From: an uncultured Pseudomonadales bacterium
GTDB lineage: Bacteria; Pseudomonadota; Gammaproteobacteria; Pseudomonadales; Azotimanducaceae
Assembly (NCBI GenBank): GCA_958295875.1
Contig: OY282379.1
Location: 1,178,001 to 1,242,000 of the forward strand
Length of the DNA: 64,000 nucleotides
Reading direction: 5' to 3'
Shown: positions 26,444-36,834 of the stretch, in pieces
Layout: the number at the start of each line of letters is the position of its first letter
How positions within the stretch are numbered: the stretch's first letter is position 1
Translations under genes and position numbers: made by a program
The notes under the pieces: generated by a model
The model's input: only the letters and a program-made list of their open reading frames with translations
The model's database searches: none
Told to the model about the DNA's origin: nothing

Positions 26444-27199
26444 ATGCTGACACAGCAAGAGATTCGCCAGTACGAGCAAGATGGCTATGTGATCCCAAAC
26501 TTCCGGCTCGACGACGATGCGCTTGAAGCGATCCGCGCCGCCCACACGCGCTTGCTCGCCGCGCACCCCCGCTTCTCGGACTACTGTCCAGCGCTGCTCG
26601 CCTTCGATCAGTGGTTTCTCAACATTGCCCGCCGCGCCGAGATTCTGGACATGGTGGAGCAACTGATCGGGCCGGACTTTGCCCTGTGGAACTCGAGCTT
26701 CTTCGCCAAGCCGGCGAAAGTGGGCACCAAGACGCCGTGGCACCAAGATGGCGAGTACTGGCCCATTCGGCCCCTTGCCACTTGCTCCGTGTGGATCGCG
26801 GTGGACGCGGCGACCCCGGCCAACGGCTGCCTGCGCGTCATCCCCGGTTCACATCGCCGCCGCGAGCTTGGCCGGCACGATTTCAACAGCGGCCCAGGCC
26901 TGAGCCTGCCGCTTGAGATTCGCGCCGATGAGTTCGACGCCGCTGGCGCACGGGACATCGTGCTGGAGGCCGGGCAGGTGTCCTTGCACGACGTGTTCTT
27001 GATCCACGGCTCCGAACCGAACCGCTCGGAGACGCCGCGGCGCGGCATGACGTTGCGCTACATGCCCACCACCTCGGTGTATCGACGCGACCTCGCGGAT
27101 GACCGGCGCAATGGCCCGCTGGCGATGTCCCAGCGCACGCTGTTCCTGATGCGCGGCGGCGACCGCAGCGGCGTGAACGACTTTTCGCCGCGCCACTAG
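26444..27199 (+). CDS. phytanoyl-CoA dioxygenase (PhyH) family protein
   Basis: Fe(II)/2-oxoglutarate-dependent oxygenase of 251 residues. The iron facial triad is visible as HQD in KTPWHQDGEYWPI and the distal His in SLHDVFLIHGSEPNRS, with the 2-oxoglutarate-binding Arg just after (SETPRRGMTLRY). The substrate cannot be told. It is divergent from arfB and convergent with the amidohydrolase gene. Confidence 0.87.
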   Translation: MLTQQEIRQYEQDGYVIPNFRLDDDALEAIRAAHTRLLAAHPRFSDYCPALLAFDQWFLNIARRAEILDMVEQLIGPDFALWNSSFFAKPAKVGTKTPWHQDGEYWPIRPLATCSVWIAVDAATPANGCLRVIPGSHRRRELGRHDFNSGPGLSLPLEIRADEFDAAGARDIVLEAGQVSLHDVFLIHGSEPNRSETPRRGMTLRYMPTTSVYRRDLADDRRNGPLAMSQRTLFLMRGGDRSGVNDFSPRH

Positions 27200-27255
27200 C
27201 CATCAGAAGGCGGAGGGCCAGCGCGGCAAGAGACGCGGGCGAGCGTTAGCCCCGC

Positions 27256-28257
27256 TCAGGTCTCGACGCGGTACACCCGCGTTGCCGTGTCGTGGAACAG
27301 TGCCGCCTTCTCGTCAGAGGAGCACCCCGCGGCGATCTTCTTGAAGGAGTTCCACAGCACATGGAACGAAGCGCTTTGCTTATCCACCGGGAAGTTGCTC
27401 TCGAACATGCAGCGGTGCGGGCCGAAGCAATCGATCATGTGCAGGTAGTAATCCCGCGTGGCCGCCACCAATTCATCAGACGTGGCCGGCAAGGAGCGCT
27501 TGTGGAAGCCGAAGCCGTTGATCGGCATCACCAATCCACCCAGCTTGGCGACGACGTTGGAACATGCGGCGAGCGCCGCCACGTCCATCTTCCATTGCTC
27601 GAAAATCTCCGCCCGCTTGCCCTCGTAGGGGCCGATGCCAAGCGGCCCGCCAAAGTGATCGAGCACGATCGGCTGGTGCGGGAACGCCCGCGCGAGGTCC
27701 ACCAACTCGGAGATTTGCGGGTGGTAGAGCCAAGCGTCGAACGTGAGGCCGCGTTTGCCGAGCTCCGCGAAGCCGGCGCGGAACGTTTTGTCCGCCAACA
27801 ATCCTTGCGTGGGGTTGGTGTGTGAGTTGCGCACCGCATCGCTCGCATCCCAGCCGGAAGCGTGGCGGATGCCCCGAAACCGGCCGCTCGCCGCCATGTG
27901 CGCATCCAACGCTTCCCCCGCCGCGGCGCCCAAGGTGAGATCGACGAAGCCGACGATGGCGGCGCACATGCGCCCCGCGCCATAGCCGCCGCTCGCGCTC
28001 ATGGCGGCCACGCCGTTCACGAACTCCGTTTCGCCCAGCGAACGCAGCGCCGCCGGGCCATCGGCGCGGTACATGGCCGCGCACTCCATGAACACCGTGG
28101 AGACAACGTTGTGGCCGCTATCCGTGTCGGCAAGCAGTTCGTCGAGCAGATAGCGGTTGCGGGGGTGATCCCACAGGTGGTGGTGCGGGTCGCAGATGGG
28201 TAACTGTGGTTCCAGTATGTCTTCCTGCACTTGGGCAAGCCATGTGGCGGCATCCAT
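27256..28257 (-). CDS. amidohydrolase-superfamily metal-dependent hydrolase (COG3618 type)
   Basis: TIM-barrel hydrolase of 333 residues, probably a lactonase or related enzyme. The metal motif HxH is in LPICDPHHHLWDHP. VLDHFGGPLGIG and the terminal-strand region MFESNFPVDKQS, with its Asp, match the family. GGAGA stands before the ATG. Twenty-six bases separate it from the upstream formaldehyde dehydrogenase gene on the same strand, so the two are likely co-transcribed. Confidence 0.83.
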   Translation of the reverse strand: MDAATWLAQVQEDILEPQLPICDPHHHLWDHPRNRYLLDELLADTDSGHNVVSTVFMECAAMYRADGPAALRSLGETEFVNGVAAMSASGGYGAGRMCAAIVGFVDLTLGAAAGEALDAHMAASGRFRGIRHASGWDASDAVRNSHTNPTQGLLADKTFRAGFAELGKRGLTFDAWLYHPQISELVDLARAFPHQPIVLDHFGGPLGIGPYEGKRAEIFEQWKMDVAALAACSNVVAKLGGLVMPINGFGFHKRSLPATSDELVAATRDYYLHMIDCFGPHRCMFESNFPVDKQSASFHVLWNSFKKIAAGCSSDEKAALFHDTATRVYRVET

Positions 28258-28283
28258 GTTTATCTCCCTGCTGAACGACGGCC

Positions 28284-29474
<1,191 letters not shown>

Positions 29475-29489
29475 CTAGAGTCGCTTTCC

Positions 29490-31190
29490 ATGTTTGCGCC
29501 TGTCAAGGATTGGACGCGCTTCGTCCCCATCGTCGCTGTGGCGCGGGGCTATCGCGGCGACGATTTCCGGCACGACTTGCTGGCCGGCCTCACGGTCGGC
29601 GTGGTCACGGTGCCGCAAGCGGTGGCCTATGCCTTCCTCGCCGGGCTGCCGGCGCAGGCCGGCCTCTATGCCTGCCTTGTGCCCATGGTCATCTACGCGG
29701 TGCTGGGCTCTTCGCGCCAGTTGGTGGTGGGGCCGGTGGCCGTCGCCGCGCTGATGGTGGCGGCCACGGTGGGTGCCCACGCCCCGGCATATTCGCAGGC
29801 GTATCTGGCCATCACGTCGGTGCTCTGCCTGCAGGTGGGGCTGGTGCTATGGGGTTTGCGGGCGCTGCAGCTCGCCGGCATCGTGAATCTCCTCAGCCAT
29901 CCGGTGGTGACGGGGTTCGTAAACGCCGCAGCGCTGCTCATCGTGTTGAGCCAGTTACCGGCCTTCGCTGGCATCGACATGGAGGTGCGCGGCGCGCCGC
30001 TCAATGTGTTGACGCAGTTGGCGCAAGGCGTCGGCAGCATGAGTGCCACGCCCCTCGCCATCGGCGCGGCCAGCCTGATCGCGCTCATTGCCGTGCGTCG
30101 CGGCGTGGCGGCGTTCACCGGCAAGGAGAGCCACCCCCTGGGGCGCACTGGCCCGATGGTCGTCGCCGTGGGCGCCACTGCTGCGACGGCGCTCTTTGGC
30201 TTCGATGTGGCAACCGTCGGCTACGTGCCGGCGGGGCTGCCAACCTTCACGGCGCCTGGCTTGGAGTTGGCGCTGTGGCTGGACCTGGCGCCTTCCGCCG
30301 CGGCCATCGCGCTGGTGGCCTACGTGGAGAGCTACACCATCGGCGCGACCTTGGCGGAACGGCAACGACAGCGCCTCGACCCGGCCCAGGAAATGGTGGC
30401 GCTCGGCGCAGCGAACATCGGCGCCGCCTGCACTGGCGCCTATCCCGTGGCCGGCAGCTTCGCCCGTTCGAGCATCAACAGCGCCGCCGGCGCTCGCACC
30501 CCCGTGAGCAGCCTCGTGTGCGCCGCGGCCATCGCGGCGACGCTGCTTTGGCTCACGCCCTTGTTCGAGCATCTGCCCCACGCGGCGCTCGCGGCCATCG
30601 TCATGGCATCGGTGGTGAGCCTGATGGATTTCTCCACGCTGCGCGAGCAGTGGCGGTTCTATCCGGCTGATGTGGCGGCGCACTTGGCCACCCTCGGCGG
30701 CGTGCTCGTCATCGGCGTGGAAGGCGGCCTGCTGCTGGGCATCAGCGTGGCGGTGATGCTGTTCGCGCGCCGCTCAAGCCGGCCGCACATCGCGGTGTTG
30801 GGCCGCCTCGGCGACTCGGCGCATTTTCGCAACGTGGCCCGCTTTGAGGCGACGACGCACCCCGCCGCCATCGCCGTGCGCGTTGACGAAAACCTCTACT
30901 TCGCCAACGCGCGGCAAGTGGAAGCGCGCGTGCTCGAAATCGCCGCCGCGCAGCCGGGCGCCAAGCACCTCGTGCTGATGTGCGGCGCCATCAACTTCAT
31001 CGACGCCACCGGTTTGGAGATGCTGCGGCGGCTCGATGATGGCTTGGCGGCCTTGGGGTTGGCGCTGCACCTCTCGGACGTGAAGGGCCCGGTGCGGGAT
31101 CAGTTCGCGGCCATCGGCTTCGCCAAGGAACTCTCCGGCAACACCTACCTGACGCTGGATGAAGCGATGTCGGCGCTGGGGAAGGGATGA
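29490..31190 (+). CDS. SulP family anion permease with STAS domain
   Basis: A 566-residue secondary transporter of sulfate or another inorganic anion. Many TM helices occupy residues about 20-410; the opening RGYRGDDFRHDLLAGLTVG and VPQAVAYAFLAGLP are diagnostic. The C-terminal ~130 residues form a cytoplasmic STAS domain (VRVDENLYFANARQVEARV, LMCGAINFIDATGLEML). The gene is divergent from frmA with a short shared upstream region. Confidence 0.92.
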   Translation: MFAPVKDWTRFVPIVAVARGYRGDDFRHDLLAGLTVGVVTVPQAVAYAFLAGLPAQAGLYACLVPMVIYAVLGSSRQLVVGPVAVAALMVAATVGAHAPAYSQAYLAITSVLCLQVGLVLWGLRALQLAGIVNLLSHPVVTGFVNAAALLIVLSQLPAFAGIDMEVRGAPLNVLTQLAQGVGSMSATPLAIGAASLIALIAVRRGVAAFTGKESHPLGRTGPMVVAVGATAATALFGFDVATVGYVPAGLPTFTAPGLELALWLDLAPSAAAIALVAYVESYTIGATLAERQRQRLDPAQEMVALGAANIGAACTGAYPVAGSFARSSINSAAGARTPVSSLVCAAAIAATLLWLTPLFEHLPHAALAAIVMASVVSLMDFSTLREQWRFYPADVAAHLATLGGVLVIGVEGGLLLGISVAVMLFARRSSRPHIAVLGRLGDSAHFRNVARFEATTHPAAIAVRVDENLYFANARQVEARVLEIAAAQPGAKHLVLMCGAINFIDATGLEMLRRLDDGLAALGLALHLSDVKGPVRDQFAAIGFAKELSGNTYLTLDEAMSALGKG

Positions 31191-31259
31191 TCGGCGTTTG
31201 ACGCCCTCGCCCCGCTCTAGGAAACTCCCCCATTGTCAACCACCGCAGGACGCCAATCC

Positions 31260-32813
31260 ATGTACCCAGGCAAGTGGGCCAAGATCTTCCCGGACAAGCC
31301 AGCCGTCATCGATTCCGCCACGGGCGCGGCGCGCACCTACGGCGAGCTGAACGACCGCTCCAATCAACTCGCCCAGCTTCTCTATGACCGCGGCTTGCGC
31401 CGCGGCGACCACATTTCCATCTTCGCGGAGAACCACATCGATTGGTTCGACGTCGTGTGGGCGGCGATGCGCTCCGGGCTGTATCTCACCACCGTGAACC
31501 GCTACCTCACGGACGAGGAGGCGGGCTACATCCTGGACAACTCCGAATCCCAAGCGCTCATCACCACCGTTGGCCGCGCCGACATCGCCGCCAACCTCCC
31601 CAAGTTCGCGCCGAATTGCCATGTTCGGCTGATGATCGGCGGCGCCATCGAAGGCTATGAGGACTACGAGGCGGCCATCGCCAAGCACCCGGCTGAGCCC
31701 TTGGCGGAGGAACCCGCCGGCACCTTCATGCTCTATAGCTCCGGCACCACGGGGCGTCCCAAGGGCATCCTGCGCCCGCTGCCGGAAACCTCCATCCGCG
31801 AAGATTCCGGGCTCGTGGGCGGGCTGCAGGCGATGCTCTGGCAGTTCAACGAAGACACGGTGTATCTCTCGCCGGCGCCCCTGTATCACTCCGCGCCCAT
31901 CGGCTTCTGCACCGGCGCGCAGTCCTTAGGGGGCACGGTGGTGCTGATGCCGCGCTTCGACCCATCCCACGCGCTGCAAGCCATCGAGCAATTCAAGGTG
32001 ACGCACAGCCAGTGGGTGCCGACGATGTTCTCGCGCATGTTGAAGCTCGAACCTGCCGAGCGCGAGCGCTACGACCTGTCGTCCCACAAGGTGGCCATCC
32101 ACGCCGCGGCGCCATGCCCGCCAAAGGTGAAGGAGCAAATGTTCGATTGGTGGGGGCGCATCATCTACGAGTACTACGGCGGCACCGAGGTGAACGGGCT
32201 CACCCACACCGGGCCGGACGAGTGGTTCGCGCACCGCGGCACCGTGGGCAAACCGGTGCTGGGCGTCATCCACATCTGCGACGAGGACGGCAAGGAGCTG
32301 CCCGTCGGCGAGCCCGGCATTGTCTACTTCGAGCTGCCGGCCATGCCGTTCGAGTACTTGAAAGACCCGGAGAAGACCAAGGATGCCCAACACCCTCACC
32401 ACGCCAACTGGAGCGCGTTGGGGGACGTGGGATACATGGATGAAGAAGGCTTCCTCTACCTGACGGACCGCGCCACCTACATGATCATTTCGGGCGGCGT
32501 GAACATCTATCCGCAAGAGATCGAGGACGCAATGGTGATGCATCCCAAAGTGCTGGACGTGGCCGTCATCGGCGCCCCGAACGAAGAGATGGGCGAGGAA
32601 GTGAAAGCCATCGTCCAGCCAGCGCCCGGCGCCGAGCCCGGCCCCGGCCTGGAAGCCGAGCTCATCGCCTACGCACGGGAGCACATCGCCCACTACAAGT
32701 GCCCGAAAACCGTGGACTTCCGCGATGAGCTGCCGCGCCTGCCCACCGGCAAGCTCTACAAGCGCCTGTTGAAGGACGAGTACTGGGGCAAAACCGGCTC
32801 GCGCATCGTTTAG
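31260..32813 (+). CDS. acyl-CoA synthetase (AMP-dependent ligase)
   Basis: Adenylates a carboxylic acid and transfers it to CoA. Core motifs are intact: FMLYSSGTTGRPKGI (P-loop), YEYYGGTEVNG, YLTDRATYMIISGGVNIYP and the C-terminal catalytic Lys in LPTGKLYKRLL. About 517 residues. ATG at 31260 (MYPGKWAKIFPDKPAVID) fits family N-termini and has AGGA upstream, better than the TTG at 31233. Substrate not predictable; probably a medium or aryl acid. Confidence 0.88.
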   Translation: MYPGKWAKIFPDKPAVIDSATGAARTYGELNDRSNQLAQLLYDRGLRRGDHISIFAENHIDWFDVVWAAMRSGLYLTTVNRYLTDEEAGYILDNSESQALITTVGRADIAANLPKFAPNCHVRLMIGGAIEGYEDYEAAIAKHPAEPLAEEPAGTFMLYSSGTTGRPKGILRPLPETSIREDSGLVGGLQAMLWQFNEDTVYLSPAPLYHSAPIGFCTGAQSLGGTVVLMPRFDPSHALQAIEQFKVTHSQWVPTMFSRMLKLEPAERERYDLSSHKVAIHAAAPCPPKVKEQMFDWWGRIIYEYYGGTEVNGLTHTGPDEWFAHRGTVGKPVLGVIHICDEDGKELPVGEPGIVYFELPAMPFEYLKDPEKTKDAQHPHHANWSALGDVGYMDEEGFLYLTDRATYMIISGGVNIYPQEIEDAMVMHPKVLDVAVIGAPNEEMGEEVKAIVQPAPGAEPGPGLEAELIAYAREHIAHYKCPKTVDFRDELPRLPTGKLYKRLLKDEYWGKTGSRIV

Positions 32814-32865
32814 CATCCCACGCTGCGGCCTCGCAACCTCATTGCCACTTGGTACGTTCAAGCCC

Positions 32866-34038
32866 ATGCACAACCGGCTCGCATCTTTCGTCGATGAACA
32901 CGCCTCAGCGCTGTTGGCGGTGTCCCACGACATCCACGCGCATCCAGAGTTGGCTTTCAACGAGACACGCGCTAGCGCGTTGCTGGCGGACACGGCGGAG
33001 CGCTTCGGCCTCACCGTGGCCCGTGGCGCGTACGGCTTGCCCACCGCGTTCGAGGCGCGTTTCGGCACCGCCGGCCCGAACGTCGCCGTGCTGGCGGAGT
33101 ACGACGCGCTGCCAGGCATCGGCCATGCCTGCGGCCACAACCTCATCGCCACCGCCGCCTTGGGCGCGGCCCTCGCGCTGCACGCCGCGCGCGACGGGCT
33201 CGCCGGCACCGTCACGTTCCTCGGCACGCCGGCGGAAGAAAAGGGCGGTGGCAAGGAGGTGATGGCGCGCGCCGGGGCGTTCGAAGGCGTGGACGCGGCC
33301 ATCATGATGCATCCTTCGGGCATCAACTTGGCCACCATGCCCTGCATCTGCGTCGCGGAGGTGCGCACCATCTATCACGGCAAGGCAGCCCACGCCTCCG
33401 CCATGCCGCACCGGGGCCTGAACGCGCTCGATGGCTTGCTGCTCGCCTATCAGGCCATCTCCAACCTGCGCCAGCACATCCAACACACCGAGCGCATCCA
33501 CGGCATCGTCAAGGAGGGTGGCCAAGCGCCGAACATCGTGCCGGAACGCGCCGTCGGCGAGTTCTACGTGCGGGCGAAGGACGAGGCCGACCTGGCGCGG
33601 CTCAAGCCGCGGGTGCAAGCGTGTTTCGAGGCCGGCGCCAAGGCTTCTGGATGCCGCTTGGAACTCATTTGGTCCGATGTGGACTATCTGGACCTCAAGA
33701 CCAACTGGCCACTGGCGGCCCGGTTTCAGCGCCATGCGGAGGGGTTGGGGCGCGAGTTCTTCCCGGTGGAGCGTTTGGAGCCGGGTTCGAGCGGCAGCAC
33801 GGACATGGGCAACGTGAGCCATCGCGTGCCGTCGATTCATCCCATGCTGGCGTCCGCGCCGCGCCATGTGGTGATTCACAATCCAGAGTTCACCAAGTGG
33901 GCGGCCTCAGAGATGGGAGACCGCGCCGCGCTCGACGGCGCCAAGGCGCTGGCGATGACCGCCGCAGACTACTTGGCGGACGCCCCCCTGCGCGAAGAGG
34001 CTGCCAAGGCGTTCAAGGTTTCCACCGGGCTGGCGTAG
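32866..34038 (+). CDS. M20 family amidohydrolase/peptidase
   Basis: Metal-dependent amide hydrolase of 390 residues. Ligand and catalytic motifs are DIHAHPELAFNE, GIGHACGHNL, TPAEEKGGGKE, MMHPSG and the C-terminal MGNVSHRVPSIHPM. The dimerisation lid domain (about residues 165-290) carries HASAMPHRGLNALD. The overall pattern is closest to the aminobenzoyl-glutamate hydrolase/amidohydrolase branch rather than carboxypeptidase G2. ATG at 32866 chosen over an upstream TTG. Confidence 0.87.
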   Translation: MHNRLASFVDEHASALLAVSHDIHAHPELAFNETRASALLADTAERFGLTVARGAYGLPTAFEARFGTAGPNVAVLAEYDALPGIGHACGHNLIATAALGAALALHAARDGLAGTVTFLGTPAEEKGGGKEVMARAGAFEGVDAAIMMHPSGINLATMPCICVAEVRTIYHGKAAHASAMPHRGLNALDGLLLAYQAISNLRQHIQHTERIHGIVKEGGQAPNIVPERAVGEFYVRAKDEADLARLKPRVQACFEAGAKASGCRLELIWSDVDYLDLKTNWPLAARFQRHAEGLGREFFPVERLEPGSSGSTDMGNVSHRVPSIHPMLASAPRHVVIHNPEFTKWAASEMGDRAALDGAKALAMTAADYLADAPLREEAAKAFKVSTGLA

Positions 34039-34077
34039 GGGCTGCGCCGCTCGCACCTGAGCCGCCGGCAAGGCCGC

Positions 34078-34629
34078 ATGGGCGCAAGTGCCGTGACGCC
34101 GGGCGCCGGCGTAGAGGGCGGAGCCGGCGAGCGGGCACGGCGCTACTTCGCCTACGGATCAAACATGCATCCTTTGCGCCTTGGGCAGCGCCTGCCCTCG
34201 GCGCGGCGGGTCGGCGTCTATGCGTTGGCGGGCCACGCGCTACGCTTCCACAAGGTGGGCAAGGATGGCTCTGGGAAGTGCGATGCCTTCCGCACCGGCT
34301 TGGCGGCCGATCGGGTGCTAGGCGTCTTGTACGAGATTGACGCGGAAGAAGAGGCCACCTTAGACCGCCTAGAGGGGTTGGGCATCGGCTACCGCAAGGC
34401 AACCGCGCGGCTCAGCAACGCGGCCGGCGCCAGCGCCCTCGCCTTCACCTATGAGGCCATCCGCATCGACGCGACGCTGCGCCCGTTCTCTTGGTACAAG
34501 CAACATGTTCTCGAAGGTGCGCGGGAAGCCGGATTGAACGCGGACTACATCGCCGCCATCGCCCGCCAAGAGGCCATTGAAGACGCCTGCGCCGAGCGGA
34601 CGCGGCGCGAGTTGGCCATCTATCGATGA
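34078..34629 (+). CDS. gamma-glutamylcyclotransferase (AIG2/GGCT-like fold)
   Basis: Small enzyme releasing 5-oxoproline from gamma-glutamyl compounds. The substrate loop YFAYGSNMHPLRL and the Glu in ATLDRLEGLGIGY that acts as general acid/base are present; 183 residues. It is distinct from the ChaC-type protein encoded 1.5 kb downstream. The first ~20 residues are low-complexity and the start could be later. Confidence 0.83.
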   Translation: MGASAVTPGAGVEGGAGERARRYFAYGSNMHPLRLGQRLPSARRVGVYALAGHALRFHKVGKDGSGKCDAFRTGLAADRVLGVLYEIDAEEEATLDRLEGLGIGYRKATARLSNAAGASALAFTYEAIRIDATLRPFSWYKQHVLEGAREAGLNADYIAAIARQEAIEDACAERTRRELAIYR

Positions 34630-34709
34630 GGTGAGCGCTAGGGCGAGGCGCACACTACCCACACCGGATGGTGGGCCTCGCAACTCAAAACGGCGGCAGC
34701 TAACAGACC

Positions 34710-35009
34710 TCAGATGGTCGCTGGGTCGAGCCGCCCGATGTCAGACTTGGCGATGAAGTGAACTTGCGGCCAGATGGGATCGTCCTCCGGCTCGTCCCAC
34801 ACTTTTTCGACGATCTCCACGAGGGTGTGCAATATGCCCTTGCCGCCCAGCAGCTGCTCGACCGGGCCATCGTAGATGATCTTCACGTTCATCAACGGGT
34901 CGCCATAGTAGTCGCAGCCGGGCTTGACGTTGATGCTGAGGATTTCAATGTCGGCGAAGCGGGCCTTGAACGCCTTCTCCGCGATCTCGCGTATCTGCTG
35001 CTCGTTCAT
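34710..35009 (-). CDS. HEPN-partner small protein, copy B
   Basis: A 99-residue acidic protein not recognised as a known family: EQQIREIAEKAFKARF, VKPGCDYYGDPLMNVKIIYD, and the terminal IGRLDPATI. It lacks the GSxxDxD signature of MNT nucleotidyltransferases that often pair with HEPN proteins. AGGAG stands before the ATG. It is nearly identical to copy A at 35267-35560, differing by two extra residues (QL) and a few substitutions. It follows a decayed HEPN copy, so it may now be orphaned. Confidence 0.6.
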   Translation of the reverse strand: MNEQQIREIAEKAFKARFADIEILSINVKPGCDYYGDPLMNVKIIYDGPVEQLLGGKGILHTLVEIVEKVWDEPEDDPIWPQVHFIAKSDIGRLDPATI

Positions 35010-35019
35010 CTCGAATCTC

Positions 35020-35266
35020 CTACGATGGCCGTTGCTTGAACAGCACATCTGCGGCGAAACCGCGACTGGCCTTGATGTCGGCCTGCTGCCGCGCGATCTG
35101 CAACGCGACGAACGCCTTGGCGAAGTTGCGAACTTCCGCCGGGAACTCCCGCACCGCTTGTGCTTGACACGCGCTCCTCGCCTTGCCGTGCTCCAACGCA
35201 CGGTACACCCGATGCCACGCCGGGTCGCGCTTCCTGCCAACGAACAGGTTGGCCGCCGACGCCGCC
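35020..35266 (-). pseudogene. HEPN gene remnant, 5' end missing and 93 bases deleted inside
   Basis: In the frame of the intact HEPN gene this stretch reads GRKRDPAWHRVYRALEHGKA onwards to the same C-terminus (FKQRPS). It lacks the first ~40 codons, lost at the duplication junction. It also lacks 31 codons removed in frame between two GCCTGCT repeats; in the intact copy these stand at 35632-35638 and 35725-35731, exactly 93 bases apart. It retains the RDPAWH motif but has no start codon of its own in that frame, so it is unlikely to make a folded HEPN protein. Confidence 0.75.
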
Positions 35267-35560
35267 TCAGATGGTCGCTGGGTCGAGCCGCCCGATGTCA
35301 GACTTGGCGATGAAGTGAACTTGCGGCCAGATGCGATCGTCCTCCGGCTCATCCCACACTTTTTCGACGATCTCCACGAGGGTGTGCAATGTGCCCTTGC
35401 CGCCCAGCTCGACCGGGCCATCGTAGATGATCTTCACGTTCATCAACGGGTCGCCATAGTAGTCGCAGCCGGGCTTGACGTTGATGCTGAGGATTTCAAT
35501 GTCGGCGAAGCGGGCCTTGAACGCCTTCTCCGCGATCTCGCGTATCTGTTGCTCGGTCAT
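35267..35560 (-). CDS. HEPN-partner small protein, copy A
   Basis: A 97-residue protein paired with the intact HEPN gene: its ATG lies 10 bases after the HEPN stop, with AGGAG upstream. Two-gene operons of a HEPN protein and a small partner are a common toxin-antitoxin layout, so this is the presumed antitoxin. The protein itself is unrecognised; it has mixed helix/strand character (NVKPGCDYYGDPLMNVKIIY) and no nucleotidyltransferase motif. Function is inferred from position only. Confidence 0.6.
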   Translation of the reverse strand: MTEQQIREIAEKAFKARFADIEILSINVKPGCDYYGDPLMNVKIIYDGPVELGGKGTLHTLVEIVEKVWDEPEDDRIWPQVHFIAKSDIGRLDPATI

Positions 35561-35570
35561 CTCGAATCTC

Positions 35571-36032
35571 CTACGATGGCCGTTGCTTGAACAGCACATG
35601 TGCAGCGAAACTGCGCTTGGCCTTGATGTCGGCCTGCTCGAATTCGCCGATGGCGTCCTCCGCGGAAGCGATGTAGTTTAAAGCGTCAGACTTGCGGTAG
35701 GCCTCCATGTCCAGTGCGTAGTCCGCCTGCTGCCGCTCGACCTGCAACGCGACGAACGCCTTGGCGAAGCTGCGAACTTCCGCCGGGAACTCCTGCATCG
35801 CTTGCGCTTGACACGCGCTCCTCGCCCTGCCGTGCTCCAACGCACGGTACACCCGATGCCACGCCGGGTCGCGCTTCCTGCCAACGAACAGGTTGGCCGC
35901 CGACGCCGCCAAGAAATGGAACATCGCATAGTATGCGGTGCTGATGGCGCGACGAAGCCTCGCCTGCGTGGGCCGCCCGCGGCCGGATTCCGTTAACGCG
36001 AGAGCGGCTTCGATCAAGTCACGCGAGTTCAC
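35571..36032 (-). CDS. HEPN-domain protein, probable RNase toxin
   Basis: A 153-residue protein with the helix pattern of HEPN proteins (LRRAISTAYYAMFHFLAASA). An R-x4-H stretch, RDPAWH, could be the RNase motif RX4-6H of the superfamily. HEPN toxins cut RNA and are silenced by a partner encoded next to them, here the small protein encoded 10 bases downstream. The HEPN fold is well supported; RNase activity rests on one short motif. It belongs to a tandem duplication. Confidence 0.7.
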   Translation of the reverse strand: MNSRDLIEAALALTESGRGRPTQARLRRAISTAYYAMFHFLAASAANLFVGRKRDPAWHRVYRALEHGRARSACQAQAMQEFPAEVRSFAKAFVALQVERQQADYALDMEAYRKSDALNYIASAEDAIGEFEQADIKAKRSFAAHVLFKQRPS

Positions 36033-36105
36033 CGCGCAAGCTCTCCAAACGCCACTGTCCGCACATTTTACGTCAGCTCGAAATCGCAGCTAGGAACAGA
36101 CAAGC

Positions 36106-36771
36106 ATGGCGACGCGCGCGCAACCCGACACGACGCAACCCGCTGCCGTACCCACTTGGGTGTTCGGCTACGGCTCGCTCATTTGGCGCGTGGACTTTCC
36201 GTGGTTGGAGCGGCGCAAGGCGGCGCTGGCTGGCTGGTCGCGGCGTTTCTGGCAAGGTTCCCACGACCATCGCGGCGTGGCGGCGGCGCCTGGTCGCGTC
36301 GTCACCCTCATCGAGGCGCCGGGCGAAACCTGCGTCGGCGTGGCCTATCGCGTGGCGGCCAGCGTTTTGGATGGCCTAGATCACCGCGAGAAGAACGGCT
36401 ACGAACGGCAAGCCGTGGCGCTCATGCTGGACGAGGCCACCACCTTGGCACCCAACGAGGGCCGCTCCGCCTCTGCGGCGCCGGAAGGCACCGCAACCGA
36501 AGTGCAGGGCATCGTCTATGTCGCGCCGCCGGGCAACCACGCCTTCCTCGGCGACGCGCCGCTTGAGCACATGGCGTGGCACATTCGCAAGAGTGCCGGG
36601 CCGAGCGGCAGAAACTTGGATTACTTGCTGGAACTGGCGCGAGCGCTGCGGGAACTCGATGCCGAAGATGCCCATGTCTTGGCCCTTGAAGCGGCGGTGC
36701 TCGGGCGGCGGCCCGGCGCACAGGAAGCGACAGCCTCGCGCCTAGGCGAAGAGCCATCTGGGGCTGACTGA
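36106..36771 (+). CDS. ChaC-like glutathione-specific gamma-glutamylcyclotransferase
   Basis: Splits glutathione into 5-oxoproline and Cys-Gly in the cytoplasm. The loop WVFGYGSLIWRVDFP, FWQGSHDHRG and the catalytic Glu region DGLDHREKNGYERQ are the ChaC hallmarks; 221 residues, close to the E. coli protein. It is divergent from the HEPN operon by 73 bases and lies before a GFA-type gene. Confidence 0.9.
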   Translation: MATRAQPDTTQPAAVPTWVFGYGSLIWRVDFPWLERRKAALAGWSRRFWQGSHDHRGVAAAPGRVVTLIEAPGETCVGVAYRVAASVLDGLDHREKNGYERQAVALMLDEATTLAPNEGRSASAAPEGTATEVQGIVYVAPPGNHAFLGDAPLEHMAWHIRKSAGPSGRNLDYLLELARALRELDAEDAHVLALEAAVLGRRPGAQEATASRLGEEPSGAD

Positions 36772-36834
36772 CGCGCCAACCCCACACACGCCGCGCTATC
36801 ATCGTTTGCCCGTTCGCCCCCAAAGAGAATGACC

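Larger units (their letters stand above)
34710..35910. repeat. tandem duplication of the HEPN/partner unit
   Basis: Two direct copies abut: 34710-35266 (557 bases) and 35267-35910 (644 bases). Both begin TCAGATGGTCGCTGGGTCGA and end GGCCGCCGACGCCGCC. The length difference is fully explained by one 93-base in-frame deletion and one 6-base insertion in the first copy. High identity suggests a recent event. Confidence 0.9.

Noticed and set aside
34710..36032. HEPN/MNT toxin-antitoxin pair
   Set aside because: The partner has no GSxxDxD nucleotidyltransferase motif, so it is not the MNT type.
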